Shown here in pieces: positions 19,242-27,301 of a DNA stretch of 64,000 bases. Location of the stretch: contig JAVKHP010000001.1 in the NCBI GenBank assembly GCA_031459855.1, positions 726,059 through 790,058 on the forward strand, read 5' to 3'. Position 1 is the first letter of the stretch; every line of letters starts with the position of its first letter. The notes below the pieces were generated by a model. The model was not told the origin of the DNA, ran no database searches, and saw nothing but the letters and a program-made list of their open reading frames with translations. This DNA is from Armatimonadota bacterium. GTDB taxonomy: Bacteria > Sysuimicrobiota > Sysuimicrobiia > Sysuimicrobiales > Humicultoraceae. Made by a program: the position numbers and the translations under genes.

Positions 19242-19816
19242 GGCTCCAGCAGGCGCCCGACCTGCACGCGCAGCCGGTGCGCCTGCGCCTGCAGGCGTGC
19301 CTCCAGGGTGTTGTCGGCGACGAATGCGCCGTCCCACGCTTCCACGATCACGCCGCCCGCGCAGCGCAGGTCGCCGACGACCCGCACCTCTGGCGGCAGG
19401 ACCGCGGCCGCGGCCAGCGCCGCATCCCGCGCGTCCACGTGCACGGTGATCGGGCCGGGACGCGGTGCCTGCGCCAGCGCCTCGTCGAGCAGGCGCTGGA
19501 AGATCGCGGGGTAGTCGGACCGCTCCCGGACGGTCGCGAGCATGTCGGCGGCACGGGTGAGCGCCTGCTGGACTGCAGCGTCCAGCAGGCGCGCTTCGTT
19601 CGCGAGCAGCTCCATCCGCGCACGGCTGCACAGGCGCGCGGCTTCCCGACGCCCGCGGGCCTGGCCGGCGGCCGCGGCGGCGGCCCGCACGACCTCGGCG
19701 TCGGCCTGCGCCCGCGCCCGCAGTGCGGACGCCGTGGCCGTAGCCTCCGCCAGCACCTGCGCGCGCTCGGCCTCGGCACGGCGCAGGATCGCCTCGGCCA
19801 GGGCCCGGTCCTTCAC
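19238..19816 (-). CDS. atpE: V/A-type ATPase subunit E (peripheral stalk)
   Basis: 192 residues. The first 90 form one long Ala/Arg/Glu-rich helix (RRAEAERAQVLAEATATAS and following), the coiled coil that pairs with the G/H subunit in the peripheral stalk. The rest is a compact alpha/beta domain (ITVHVDARDAALA, GDLRCAGGVIVEAWDG) that contacts subunit B. GTG start with a 37-base gap after subunit K. The stop overlaps subunit C. Confidence 0.88.
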   Translation of the reverse strand: MKDRALAEAILRRAEAERAQVLAEATATASALRARAQADAEVVRAAAAAAGQARGRREAARLCSRARMELLANEARLLDAAVQQALTRAADMLATVRERSDYPAIFQRLLDEALAQAPRPGPITVHVDARDAALAAAAVLPPEVRVVGDLRCAGGVIVEAWDGAFVADNTLEARLQAQAHRLRVQVGRLLEP

Positions 19817-19853
19817 CCGCGGTCTCTCCCTGCGGTGCCGCGCAGCCCCGGCG

Positions 19854-20072
19854 TCACCGCAACAACAGCAGGATCATCGTGGCCACCACGAACCCGAGGA
19901 TCACCGCGGTCTCAGGGATGGCCATGAGGATCACGCTGGGCCCCATCAGCTCCGGACGCTCGGCCATCGCCCCAAGCCCTGCGGCGCCGATGCGCGCCTG
20001 CGCGTACCCCGTCCCCAGCGCCGACAGCCCCACCGCAAGCCCTGCGCCGAGCGCGATGCCAAACACCTCCAT
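19854..20072 (-). CDS. atpK: V/A-type ATPase subunit K (rotor ring proteolipid)
   Basis: 72 residues, a single helical hairpin. Helix 1 is IALGAGLAVGLSALGTGYAQ, the polar loop is AERPE, and helix 2 carries the ion-binding glutamate in AIPETAVILGFVV. The two-helix size is like the Thermus L subunit rather than the four-helix Enterococcus NtpK. Glutamine in helix 1 and threonine after the glutamate are residues also seen in sodium-binding rings, but this is not enough to assign the coupling ion. Confidence 0.9.
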   Translation of the reverse strand: MEVFGIALGAGLAVGLSALGTGYAQARIGAAGLGAMAERPELMGPSVILMAIPETAVILGFVVATMILLLLR

Positions 20073-20076
20073 GCCC

Positions 20077-21942
20077 TCACGCCCCTTTCCGTGCGAAGGG
20101 TTGGTAGACGACGCCTCCCGGTTCGTAGAACTTGGAGAAGCACTCGACGTAGTGCAGGCGCAGCGCCTGGATCGTCGGGCTGAACGTGCCCATGACCAGG
20201 TTCAGCGCGTGGAGCAGCACGCCCACGATGAGCCCGACGACGACGCTGCCCGCAGCCCCGCCCAGGCGATTGGCGACCTCCGCCAGCATCAGGGAGGCCA
20301 GGCCAAGGGCCATCAGCCGGGCGTACGACAGGACGTTCCCCACGACCCCGATCGCCTCGATGGCGCCCAGCAGCCCCCCGGCGTACATCAGCACCGGCAG
20401 TGCGGCCACCAGCAGCGCCACGCCCGGCCCCAGGAGCGCCCGGGGCAGCAGTCCCGCCAGGGCCCCCGCGACGGCGAACAACGTGACGAGCAGCGCCAGC
20501 AGCGCGCCACGCTCCACGGCCCGATGCGGCTCGCGCAGCCGCCACGCCTGCACGATGCCCAGCGCGGCCCCCAGCGCCGTGTGGGCCAGCCCGATGGACA
20601 GCGCCAGGACCAGGAACGCCAGCATGGCTTCCTTGCGGTCGAAGAGCACCGGGCGCAGGTAGGGCCGTGCCAGGTCGCCGAAGCACTCGCCGAACAGCAC
20701 GCCGAAGAGCACGGCGCTCCCGCCCATGGCCACCAGCAGGTGCCGCACGGTGCCGGCCCACGGGCTGCGCCACCGGCGCGTCAGCGCGGCGCCCAGGAGC
20801 AACACGGCGCCATAGCCGGCGTCGCCCAGCATGAGGCCGAAGAACAGTGGAAAGAAGAGCGCCAGGACCCAGGTGGGGTCCAGCGTGCCGTAGGCAGGCG
20901 GCCGCAGCGGCCGGAGCAGCACCTCGAACGGCCGCACGGCGCGCGTGTTGTCCAGCAGCACCGGCACCGCCGCGCGCTCGTGGGGCGCCGGCGGCCGCAC
21001 CCACACGAACACCTCGCCCGGGAACGCGCGCTCCAGGGCGTCGCGCAGACCGGCGGCCCGCGCTGCGGGCACCCATCCGGCCAGCGCCACGGTGCGGCGC
21101 GAGGCCACGCCCTGGGTGGCGGCGCGTAACTCGTCGAGGCGATCGGCCGCGACCGCCCGCGCGGCCCGCAGGAAGCCGGCATGCACCTGACGCGCGCGCC
21201 GGGCGGCGCTCTCCGCCTCCTCGATCTGCCTGGGGAGGACAGCTCGCCGCGCCGCGATGGTCTGCAGCACGTCCTCCAGCGGCCTGCCGAGGAACTCCGG
21301 GGGCAGCGCGAGCCGCTCCACGCCCTGCCCCCACAGCAGGTCCTCCACGGCCCGGCGGTGCCGCTGGTCGTAGAGCAGGACCGCCGCCAGCCGCTCGGCG
21401 TCCAGCACGGCCACCGCCAGTTGCATGCGGCCGCGCGTTTCGCGCTCCAGCGCCGCGCGCAGGCGCGGAAGGTCGGCCTCGCGGCTGCGATCCAGGATCA
21501 AGCCGGTCGCCGCCCAGTCGGGCCGCCAGTCGAAGGCGTAGGTCTGCGCCAGAAAGGCTTCCAGCAGGTACGCGTACTGGGGCAGGAGGCGGAGCTCGTC
21601 GCGCAGGCGCTGGAGGTGCGCGTCGGCGCGCTGCAGGGCGTCCAGGCGCTCGCGCACGGCCGCGTGGAGGGCTTCGGTGGACATCCCGGCCAGGGCTGCA
21701 GTGTCGTCGGCCGGTCCTGTCCCCACCGCCTCGTCCACTGCCCGCACGAGCTCGTCCAGCAGGGCGCGCTCACGCTCGGCCGCCTCGTCCAGCCGCAGCG
21801 GGACCAGGCGCTGGACTTCCGGGGTCGGCGGCGGGCGCCAGGGCACCAGGTGGACGACTCCCGCCTCGTGCAGGAACGCGAGGACGTCGCGGAAGCGCTC
21901 GCGCAGGCACACGATGTCCACACGCGCCATGGGAGCGATCAC
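20077..21942 (-). CDS. atpI: V/A-type ATPase subunit I (membrane stator, a-subunit)
   Basis: About 621 residues. The N-terminal cytoplasmic half (residues 1-320) holds long charged helices that bind the peripheral stalks. The C-terminal half has seven to eight membrane helices with the conserved FFPLFFGLMLGDAGYG, FGVLFGECFGD, GNVLSYARLMALGLAS (the arginine facing the ring) and VMGTFSPTIQALRLHYVECFSKFYEPGG split by short loops. GTG at 21942 overlaps the stop of the preceding gene as in the rest of the operon. An ATG twelve bases on (21930) is the alternative start. Confidence 0.92.
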   Translation of the reverse strand: MIAPMARVDIVCLRERFRDVLAFLHEAGVVHLVPWRPPPTPEVQRLVPLRLDEAAERERALLDELVRAVDEAVGTGPADDTAALAGMSTEALHAAVRERLDALQRADAHLQRLRDELRLLPQYAYLLEAFLAQTYAFDWRPDWAATGLILDRSREADLPRLRAALERETRGRMQLAVAVLDAERLAAVLLYDQRHRRAVEDLLWGQGVERLALPPEFLGRPLEDVLQTIAARRAVLPRQIEEAESAARRARQVHAGFLRAARAVAADRLDELRAATQGVASRRTVALAGWVPAARAAGLRDALERAFPGEVFVWVRPPAPHERAAVPVLLDNTRAVRPFEVLLRPLRPPAYGTLDPTWVLALFFPLFFGLMLGDAGYGAVLLLGAALTRRWRSPWAGTVRHLLVAMGGSAVLFGVLFGECFGDLARPYLRPVLFDRKEAMLAFLVLALSIGLAHTALGAALGIVQAWRLREPHRAVERGALLALLVTLFAVAGALAGLLPRALLGPGVALLVAALPVLMYAGGLLGAIEAIGVVGNVLSYARLMALGLASLMLAEVANRLGGAAGSVVVGLIVGVLLHALNLVMGTFSPTIQALRLHYVECFSKFYEPGGVVYQPFARKGA

Positions 21943-22283
21943 GGCGTTGGTCCTGCGGAGTGCGGGCCGCCCACCACCGTCTCCACGACGGCCGCGGCGG
22001 CCTCGGCGAGGCGCGCGGCGATCCGCGCCTCCAGGACCTCCCGCCGCGCCGGCCACTGCGCGCGCAACGCGTCGGCCTCCGCGCGGCCGCGCGCCACCTC
22101 GTCGTCGAACGCGCGCCGCTCGATCTGCGGAGCCTCCTCCCGGGCTGCCCGCAGGATCGCATCGGCGTCCCGGCGCGCTTCGTCCACCAGCCGGCGCGCC
22201 TCCGCCCGCGCCGCGTCGACCAACAGGTCGGCCTCGCGCTCCAGGTCGGCGATCAGGGGTAACGGCGACGTATCGGGCTCCAT
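21939..22283 (-). CDS. atpH: V/A-type ATPase subunit G/H (peripheral stalk)
   Basis: 114 residues, almost entirely one charged helix (LEREADLLVDAARAEARRL, DEARRDADAILRAAREEA), the coiled-coil partner of subunit E. This first gene of the operon begins at ATG 22283 and overlaps subunit I at its stop. The order G/H-I-K-E-C-F-A-B-D is identical to the Thermus thermophilus V/A-ATPase operon. The frame is open far upstream, but that part covers a repeat-rich intergenic region and is not coding. Confidence 0.82.
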   Translation of the reverse strand: MEPDTSPLPLIADLEREADLLVDAARAEARRLVDEARRDADAILRAAREEAPQIERRAFDDEVARGRAEADALRAQWPARREVLEARIAARLAEAAAAVVETVVGGPHSAGPTP

Positions 22284-22612
22284 GGACCACCCCCTCCCAC
22301 CGTAGCGTGCCCCCTCACGAGGCCGGTATCGGGTTTGGGACGGATCTTGGCCGCGACGAAGACCAAGCCGACGGCGAAGCCCAAGAGGACTGGTCGCCGT
22401 GGCCCCCACCACGGCGCCCGAGTCGGGGTTGGGAGGATCCTGACCGCGCGGTACGCGCACACCCCGACCGCCAGGGGGCCGCCGGTGGGCATGGCGATCG
22501 ACGAAGAGGGTGGCGATCTCACGGCCGTCGCGCAACGGACCGCCGCTGGCCGTGGCGATCGACGGGGGTAGGGACTGCGAGACCCGGAGATCGACGGGCC
22601 TGCAGCACGGGC
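22284..22612. repeat. repeat-rich spacer upstream of the ATPase operon
   Basis: No convincing gene. Two diverged direct copies lie about 60 bases apart: on the plus strand, the stretches ending GGCATGGCGATCGACGA (about 22463-22505) and GGCCGTGGCGATCGACGG (about 22522-22565), each preceded by CGG/GGACCGCCG-type sequence. A second related pair on the minus strand contains GATCCGTCCCAAACCCGA (about 22320-22355) and GATCCTCCCAACCCCGA (about 22410-22445). The spacer may be decayed tandem small genes or a regulatory leader for the ATPase operon. Confidence 0.4.
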
Positions 22613-23095
22613 CTACAGTTTGTAGCCGAGCTTCCGAAGCAGGGCCTTCCGCTGGGCCACGTCGTCGTCGCCCTCGACGCCCCGGGACTTCACGCCGTCG
22701 ATCACGCCCAGGATCCCCCGGCCCTGCGCCGTCTCCGCCAGGACGACCTCCACGGGGTTGGCCGTTGCGCAGTAGATACCGCACACCTCCGGCACCTGCT
22801 TGATGGCGCCAAGCACGTTGATGGGATAGGCGTTCCCCAGGAAGATCACGAAGCAGTGGCCTGCCGCCAGGCGGAGCGCCGTCTGCCGCGCCAGCTCCAC
22901 CAGGTCGGGGTCGGTCCCGCTCCAGCGCACCAGGGCCGGGCCCGACGACTCGCAGAACGCCAGGCCGAACTTCACCCCGGGGACCGCCGAAACGAGCGCC
23001 TCGTGCACGTCCTCGACGGTCTTGATGAAGTGCGCCTGGCCCAGAATGACGTTCACCTCGGCAGGTTTCTCGATGGTGACGGTCAGTAGCTCCAT
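22613..23095 (-). CDS. adenosine-specific kinase family protein (PF04008)
   Basis: 160 residues matching the small Adenosine_kin family, common in archaea and thermophilic bacteria: ILGQAHFIKTVEDVHEAL, GVKFGLAFCESSGPALVR, HCFVIFLGNAYPINVLGAIK and EVCGIYCATANPVEVVLA, ending RKLGYKL. Family members are described as adenosine-specific kinases, but the activity has little experimental support. The ATG at 23095 has a strong GGAGGAGGA site. It stands alone upstream of the ATPase operon and may share its transcript. Confidence 0.88.
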   Translation of the reverse strand: MELLTVTIEKPAEVNVILGQAHFIKTVEDVHEALVSAVPGVKFGLAFCESSGPALVRWSGTDPDLVELARQTALRLAAGHCFVIFLGNAYPINVLGAIKQVPEVCGIYCATANPVEVVLAETAQGRGILGVIDGVKSRGVEGDDDVAQRKALLRKLGYKL

Positions 23096-23230
23096 CGTCT
23101 CCTCCTCCGGTGTGCCCGATGTCCCGTAGCCACCGCGACGTATCCCACCGTGGCGGCACACGGGAGTTCGACTCTCGTTCACCGTGCGGCGGTCGAACCC
23201 GAGGAGCAGTTCGGGGTCCGCCGGGCCCGT

Positions 23231-23344
23231 CTCCTGGCGAGGGCCGCCGACAGGGCACTGCAACCGTGCAGTGACGGTGAGGTGACACCATGCGACCGGC
23301 ATCCAGCTGGCGACGGCTGCCGACGGGGCACTGCAGCCGCGCAG
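23231..23344. repeat. 40-bp direct repeat with embedded hairpin
   Basis: Two copies of about 40 bases, 73 bases apart (23231-23271 and 23304-23344), share CTGGCGA.GGC.GCCGAC.GGGCACTGCA.CCG.GCAG with a few changes. The first copy holds a perfect hairpin CACTGCA-ACCG-TGCAGTG; the second has a shortened version. They fill part of the 387-base gap between the kinase (minus) and the toxin-antitoxin pair (plus). Apart from the promoter at 23422 nothing else is evident in the gap. Confidence 0.5.
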
Positions 23345-23421
23345 GCGCGCTGGTCGGCGCGAGACGCGCACCGTCCGGCAGGGCAACGGGCAGGGCTCCC
23401 TGGGCGCCGTCCACCGGATCC

Positions 23422-23450
23422 TGGACGCTGTGGCCTCAAAAGCCTACAAT
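23422..23450 (+). promoter_or_regulatory. promoter of the toxin-antitoxin pair
   Basis: TGGACG (23422-23427), 17 bases, then TACAAT (23445-23450), 33 bases before the antitoxin GTG. A good AGGAGG ribosome binding site (23469-23474) lies between. The -10 is strong; the -35 is moderate. Confidence 0.5.
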
Positions 23451-23482
23451 GTGACCACCAGCGTTATCAGGAGGACGAGCGC

Positions 23483-23755
23483 GTGGCTACCCGGGTGAAT
23501 GTTCGCGAGCTCAAGAGCCGCTTGAGCGAGTACCTCCGGCGAGTGAAAGCAGGGGAGACCGTGGAAATCGCCGTGCGCGGCACGCCCGTGGGCCGCATGG
23601 TGCCGGTCGAACGTCCCCTCGCTGACCGCCTCGAGGCCATGCGCCAGAGTGGGCTGGTCCGGTGGAACACGCGCAGGCTGAAGCGCGCTGCCCCTGTGGC
23701 GCGTGCACGCGGAAGACGCACCGTAGCGCAGCTCCTTGTCGACAACCGAGGATGA
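23483..23755 (+). CDS. Phd/YefM-type antitoxin
   Basis: 90 residues with the Phd/YefM DNA-binding N-terminus: VNVRELKSRLSEYLRRVKAGETVEIAVRGTPVGRMVP split by short loops. The C-terminal tail (about residue 50 on) is basic and would wrap around the toxin. GTG start behind AGGAGG. The stop overlaps the toxin ATG, the usual coupling in toxin-antitoxin operons. It probably represses its own promoter at 23422. Confidence 0.88.
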   Translation: MATRVNVRELKSRLSEYLRRVKAGETVEIAVRGTPVGRMVPVERPLADRLEAMRQSGLVRWNTRRLKRAAPVARARGRRTVAQLLVDNRG

Positions 23756-24189
23756 TCGTCTACCTCGACGCCAGCGCTCTCGTCAAGCGGTACGTGGCGG
23801 AAGCGGGCTCAGCCGACGTTGGACGCTTGCTCGCCCGCGCGGAGGCGGTCGGGACGGCCACCGTCAGCCGGGCCGAAGTGGCGGCGGCCCTGGCGCGTGC
23901 GTATCGCACAAACGTCTTGCAGCACGACGAGGCGCGGTCCGCCCTACAGGTCTTCACAGCCGAATGGGACGACATCATCCGCATTCAACTTACGGAGGGT
24001 GTGGTGAGCCGGGCTGCCGCGCTTGCCTGGGATCACGCCCTGCGCGGCTATGACGCCATCCACCTGGCTGCCGCCCTGTCCTGGCAAGACCTTCTGGGCG
24101 AGACCGTTACCGTCGCGACCTACGACCGCCAGCTGTGGGAAGCCGTCCGGCGCAGTGCGCTGGTCGCGTGGCCCACACGCCTGCGGTGA
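23752..24189 (+). CDS. PIN-domain toxin (VapC family)
   Basis: 145 residues, PIN nuclease. Acidic active-site residues are Asp6 (VYLDASALVKRY), Glu in SRAEVAAALARA, Asp in LRGYDAIHLAAAL and Asp in VATYDRQLW. VapC toxins cleave tRNA or rRNA in a metal-dependent way and are neutralised by the adjacent antitoxin. The ATG overlaps the antitoxin stop. All four carboxylates are intact, so it is probably active. Confidence 0.9.
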   Translation: MIVYLDASALVKRYVAEAGSADVGRLLARAEAVGTATVSRAEVAAALARAYRTNVLQHDEARSALQVFTAEWDDIIRIQLTEGVVSRAAALAWDHALRGYDAIHLAAALSWQDLLGETVTVATYDRQLWEAVRRSALVAWPTRLR

Positions 24190-24208
24190 GCCCGAACGAG
24201 AACGATTG

Positions 24209-26131
24209 TCATCCTGCGAGGCGCGAAGCCAGGTAGTCCGCCAGGCGGTCCAGCTCGTCCCAGGAGAACCAGGGGACGGTCGCCTCGGTGAGCACATCGC
24301 CGACGCCCGCCAGGAACGGCCCCGGGGGATCGGGCCGATCGGCGCTTGTCCCTGCCCGGCGCACGAGGATCTTCGGCAGCGCCGCATCACTGAACCCTTC
24401 CACCAGGACCAGCTCGCCAGGCGCGGCCCACCGCAGGATGTCGTCGAGCGTCGGGCCGGCAGGCTGTGAGCCTGCGGCATCCGTGCCAGCGCCGGCCCGC
24501 CAAGGTTCAGCCGGGATGGCCTCCCGCATGCCTGCCACGCCTGCCCGGTGCCCGCCTGGCGAGGGTGGCGATGGCGGTCCAGCAGGCGACCGTCCCGCCA
24601 GCAGCGGTGGCGCCGGCTCGCGGATGACGACGCCGGCGGGCCCCGCCAGGATCGTGCGCGTCGCGCCCGCCGCCGCCGCCCGGGCCGTGTCGGTGCCGGC
24701 CTCGTCGAGGGCCACCAGGTGGGCGTGGTGCTTGACCACCGTCACCCGCACCCCGCGCGCCGCCAGCAGCGGGATCAGACGCTCCACCAGCGTGGTCTTG
24801 CCCGCCCCGCGCGCGCCGACGATGCCCACCGCCGTCGGCCCCTGCGCGGCGCGCGCGGGCGACGGCGCGGGGAGCGCCCCCAGCAGCAGGACCGGCACCG
24901 GCGTGCCGGCCGGCAGATCGCCGGTCGCCGGGTCGAGCACGATGAGCGCGTTGGCATCAGCGGACGAACGCAGGGCCGCCGTGCTCTGCACGTACAGCGG
25001 CGCCACCGTCAGGCCCCAGGGCCCCAGCCGTGCGGCGCCCCAGAGATACCGCGCGCGGCCGGGCCGCACGCGCACCGGCGCCTCCAGCTGCGCCACGCCC
25101 TGCGGCCGCGGCGGATCGGCGCAGCCCAGCATGACGCCCAGGGCCGGGACCACCAGCACCTCGAACGCCACGCGGCATGCGCTGGGCGTGCCGGGCAGGG
25201 CGAACACGGGACGGGAGGCTGCAGGCAGACCTGGCCCGACGACACCGAACGCCGCGGGCGCGCCCGGCTTCATGGCCACGCCTTCGAAGGCGAACTCGAC
25301 GCCCGCGCGGCGCAGGACCGGTCGGATCAGGTCGCGCTCGCCCACCGACAGGCCCCCGCACGTGATCAGCACATCGCCCACTTCCAGGCCGCGGCACACC
25401 AGCGCGTCGAGCTCGGCCGCGTCGTCGCGGGCGCGGCCTACGACGAGCGGCACCGCGCCCAGCGCGCGCACCTCGGCGGCGATGGTGAACGAGTTGCTGT
25501 CGCGCACCAGCCCCGGCCGCAGCGGCGCCTCGGGCGCCACCAGCTCGTCGCCGCACGTCACGATGGCCACCACGGGTCGCCGCACCACCGGGACCTGCGC
25601 CCACCCAATCGACGCCAGGAGCCCGATGTGGCCACCGTGCAGGACGGTGCCTGGCGCCAGCACCTGCTCGCCTGCCCGAACGTCCTCTCCCGGCGGGAAG
25701 ATGTGCTGCCCCGGTGGCGCCGGCCGGTCGACCAGCACCGCGCCCGGCTCCCACCGCACGGCTTCCTGCGGGATGACCGCATCGGCCCCCGGCGGAATCG
25801 GCGCGCCGGTGGCCACGCGCGCGGCCTCGCCGCTGCCCAGCTGCTGCGGGGAGGGCTGCCCCGCGTACGCCGCGCCCGTCAGGCGCAGGCGCACGGGGCG
25901 CTGCGGCGAGGCCCCCGCCACGTCGGCGGCGCGCACGGCGACGCCGTCCATGGCGGCGCGCGGGAAGGGCCACAGGTCCTCGGCGGCGACCACCGGGGCA
26001 GCCAGCACCCGCCCAGCGGCCTCCGCCAGGGGCACCTCTTCCACGGGGGCGCGGTGGACGGCGCGCATCACCAGCGCCAGTGCCGTGTCGACGGTGACCG
26101 GGCGTGCGACTGCCTCGGCGCTCACGCACAC
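24209..26131 (-). CDS. MoeA-MobB fusion: molybdopterin molybdotransferase plus MGD-synthesis GTPase adaptor
   Basis: 640 residues. Residues 1 to about 420 are MoeA (FPRAAMDGVAVRA, ARVATGAPIPPGADAVI, PVVAIVTCGDEL, LITCGGLSVGERD, ALPGTPSACRVAFEV), which inserts molybdate into molybdopterin. After an Ala/Pro linker comes MobB with Walker A GARGAGKTTLVERL and VVKHHAH, a GTP-binding helper for forming the dinucleotide cofactor. About 55 residues of Pro/Gly/Ala-rich sequence are inserted inside the MobB part, before LDDILRWAAPGELVLVEG. It supports the several molybdenum enzymes in this window. The start is GTG 26131 or a GTG six bases later. Confidence 0.9.
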   Translation of the reverse strand: MCVSAEAVARPVTVDTALALVMRAVHRAPVEEVPLAEAAGRVLAAPVVAAEDLWPFPRAAMDGVAVRAADVAGASPQRPVRLRLTGAAYAGQPSPQQLGSGEAARVATGAPIPPGADAVIPQEAVRWEPGAVLVDRPAPPGQHIFPPGEDVRAGEQVLAPGTVLHGGHIGLLASIGWAQVPVVRRPVVAIVTCGDELVAPEAPLRPGLVRDSNSFTIAAEVRALGAVPLVVGRARDDAAELDALVCRGLEVGDVLITCGGLSVGERDLIRPVLRRAGVEFAFEGVAMKPGAPAAFGVVGPGLPAASRPVFALPGTPSACRVAFEVLVVPALGVMLGCADPPRPQGVAQLEAPVRVRPGRARYLWGAARLGPWGLTVAPLYVQSTAALRSSADANALIVLDPATGDLPAGTPVPVLLLGALPAPSPARAAQGPTAVGIVGARGAGKTTLVERLIPLLAARGVRVTVVKHHAHLVALDEAGTDTARAAAAGATRTILAGPAGVVIREPAPPLLAGRSPAGPPSPPSPGGHRAGVAGMREAIPAEPWRAGAGTDAAGSQPAGPTLDDILRWAAPGELVLVEGFSDAALPKILVRRAGTSADRPDPPGPFLAGVGDVLTEATVPWFSWDELDRLADYLASRLAG

Positions 26132-26167
26132 ATTCTACGGCACCCGCAGCGACGGGAGAATCGGTGG

Positions 26168-27301
26168 TCAGTCGCCCAGACGCACGATCTGGCGAACCAC
26201 CTCGCCCTGCGCCAGGGCGTCGAACGCCTCGTTGATCTCCGACAATGCCACGGTCCGCGATCGTAGGGCCTCCACAGGCAGCAGACCCGCGCGGTGCATG
26301 GCGATGAACCGCGGGATATCACGGCGCGGCACGGCCGATCCCATGTAAGAGCCCATCACCGTACGCTCCTCGGCGGCCAGCGTCACCGCGGGCACACTGA
26401 ACAACCGTTCGGGATGCGGCAGGCCGATCGCAACGGTCGTCCCGCCCCGCCGCGTGGCCTGGAACGCCTGCACCAGCACCCGCTCGCTGCCCACGCTCTC
26501 GAACACCCAGGCTGCGCCGCCGCGCGTGAGCTCCTTGATGGCCTGGACCGGATCCTGATGCCGCGCGTCGACAACGGCTGTGGCCCCCAGACGTCGGGCC
26601 AGCTCCAGCTTGACCGGCACGACGTCGACCGCCACGATGGGTGACGCCCCCACCGCTCGCGCGCCCATCACCGCACTGAGCCCCACCCCGCCCAGCCCGA
26701 ACACGGCCACCGAGGCACCGGCCGGAACCCGCGCGGTGTTCACCACCGCCCCTACCCCGGTCACGACGGCGCACCCGAAGAGGGCAGCGGTCTCCAGCGG
26801 GACGTCCGCGTCCAGGGGCACCAGCGACTCCTGGGCGGCCACCGTAAAGCGCGAGAACGCCGAGACCCCGAGGTGATGGTGCAGGATCCGTCCGGCACCG
26901 TCCACGAAGTGCCGGCTGCCGTCCAGCAGGCTGCCCGCGGCGTTGGCGGCGTTGCCCCGCTCGCAGAGGGCGGGGCGTCCGACCAGGCAGAATTCGCACC
27001 GCCCGCACGCTGGCACGAACGAGAACACGACGTGATCGCCGGGACGCACGTCCCCGACCCCCGGGCCGATCTCGCGCACCACGCCGGCCGCCTCATGGCC
27101 CAGCGCCATGGGCATCACCCGCGGCCGCGACCCGTCGATCACGGAGAGATCCGAGTGGCAGACCCCCGCGGCGACGACCTCCACCAGCACCTCGCCCGGC
27201 CCCGGGCCGAGCACCTCCACTTCGTCTACCAGGAGAGGCCGCGTCTCGGCGTACGGACGGGGCCGTCCCATCTCGTAGAGCACGGCCGCCATGGTCTTCA
27301 T
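26168..27301 (-). CDS. zinc-dependent alcohol dehydrogenase (class III-like MDR)
   Basis: 377 residues. The catalytic zinc site has Cys in AAGVCHSDLSV, His in LGHEAAGVV and Cys in LFGCAVVTGVGAVV. The structural zinc site is CGRCEFCLVGRPALC. The NAD-binding fold is AVFGLGGVGLSAVMGA, with Asp in VAVDVVPVK favouring NAD. Proteins of this type oxidise alcohols or S-hydroxymethyl conjugates. The ATG overlaps the stop of the LivF-type ATPase gene, so it belongs to the importer operon and may act on the imported compound. Confidence 0.88.
   Translation of the reverse strand: MKTMAAVLYEMGRPRPYAETRPLLVDEVEVLGPGPGEVLVEVVAAGVCHSDLSVIDGSRPRVMPMALGHEAAGVVREIGPGVGDVRPGDHVVFSFVPACGRCEFCLVGRPALCERGNAANAAGSLLDGSRHFVDGAGRILHHHLGVSAFSRFTVAAQESLVPLDADVPLETAALFGCAVVTGVGAVVNTARVPAGASVAVFGLGGVGLSAVMGARAVGASPIVAVDVVPVKLELARRLGATAVVDARHQDPVQAIKELTRGGAAWVFESVGSERVLVQAFQATRRGGTTVAIGLPHPERLFSVPAVTLAAEERTVMGSYMGSAVPRRDIPRFIAMHRAGLLPVEALRSRTVALSEINEAFDALAQGEVVRQIVRLGD

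Noticed and set aside
19854-20072. Assignment of the ATPase as sodium-driven from the Gln and Glu-Thr in subunit K
   Set aside because: Helix lengths differ from the sodium-type rings used for comparison; the ligand set cannot be completed by eye.
23166-23182. GTTCGA and GTTCAC eleven bases apart, like a two-unit Pho box
   Set aside because: Only two units, no -10 at the expected distance and wrong strand for the adjacent kinase gene; probably chance.
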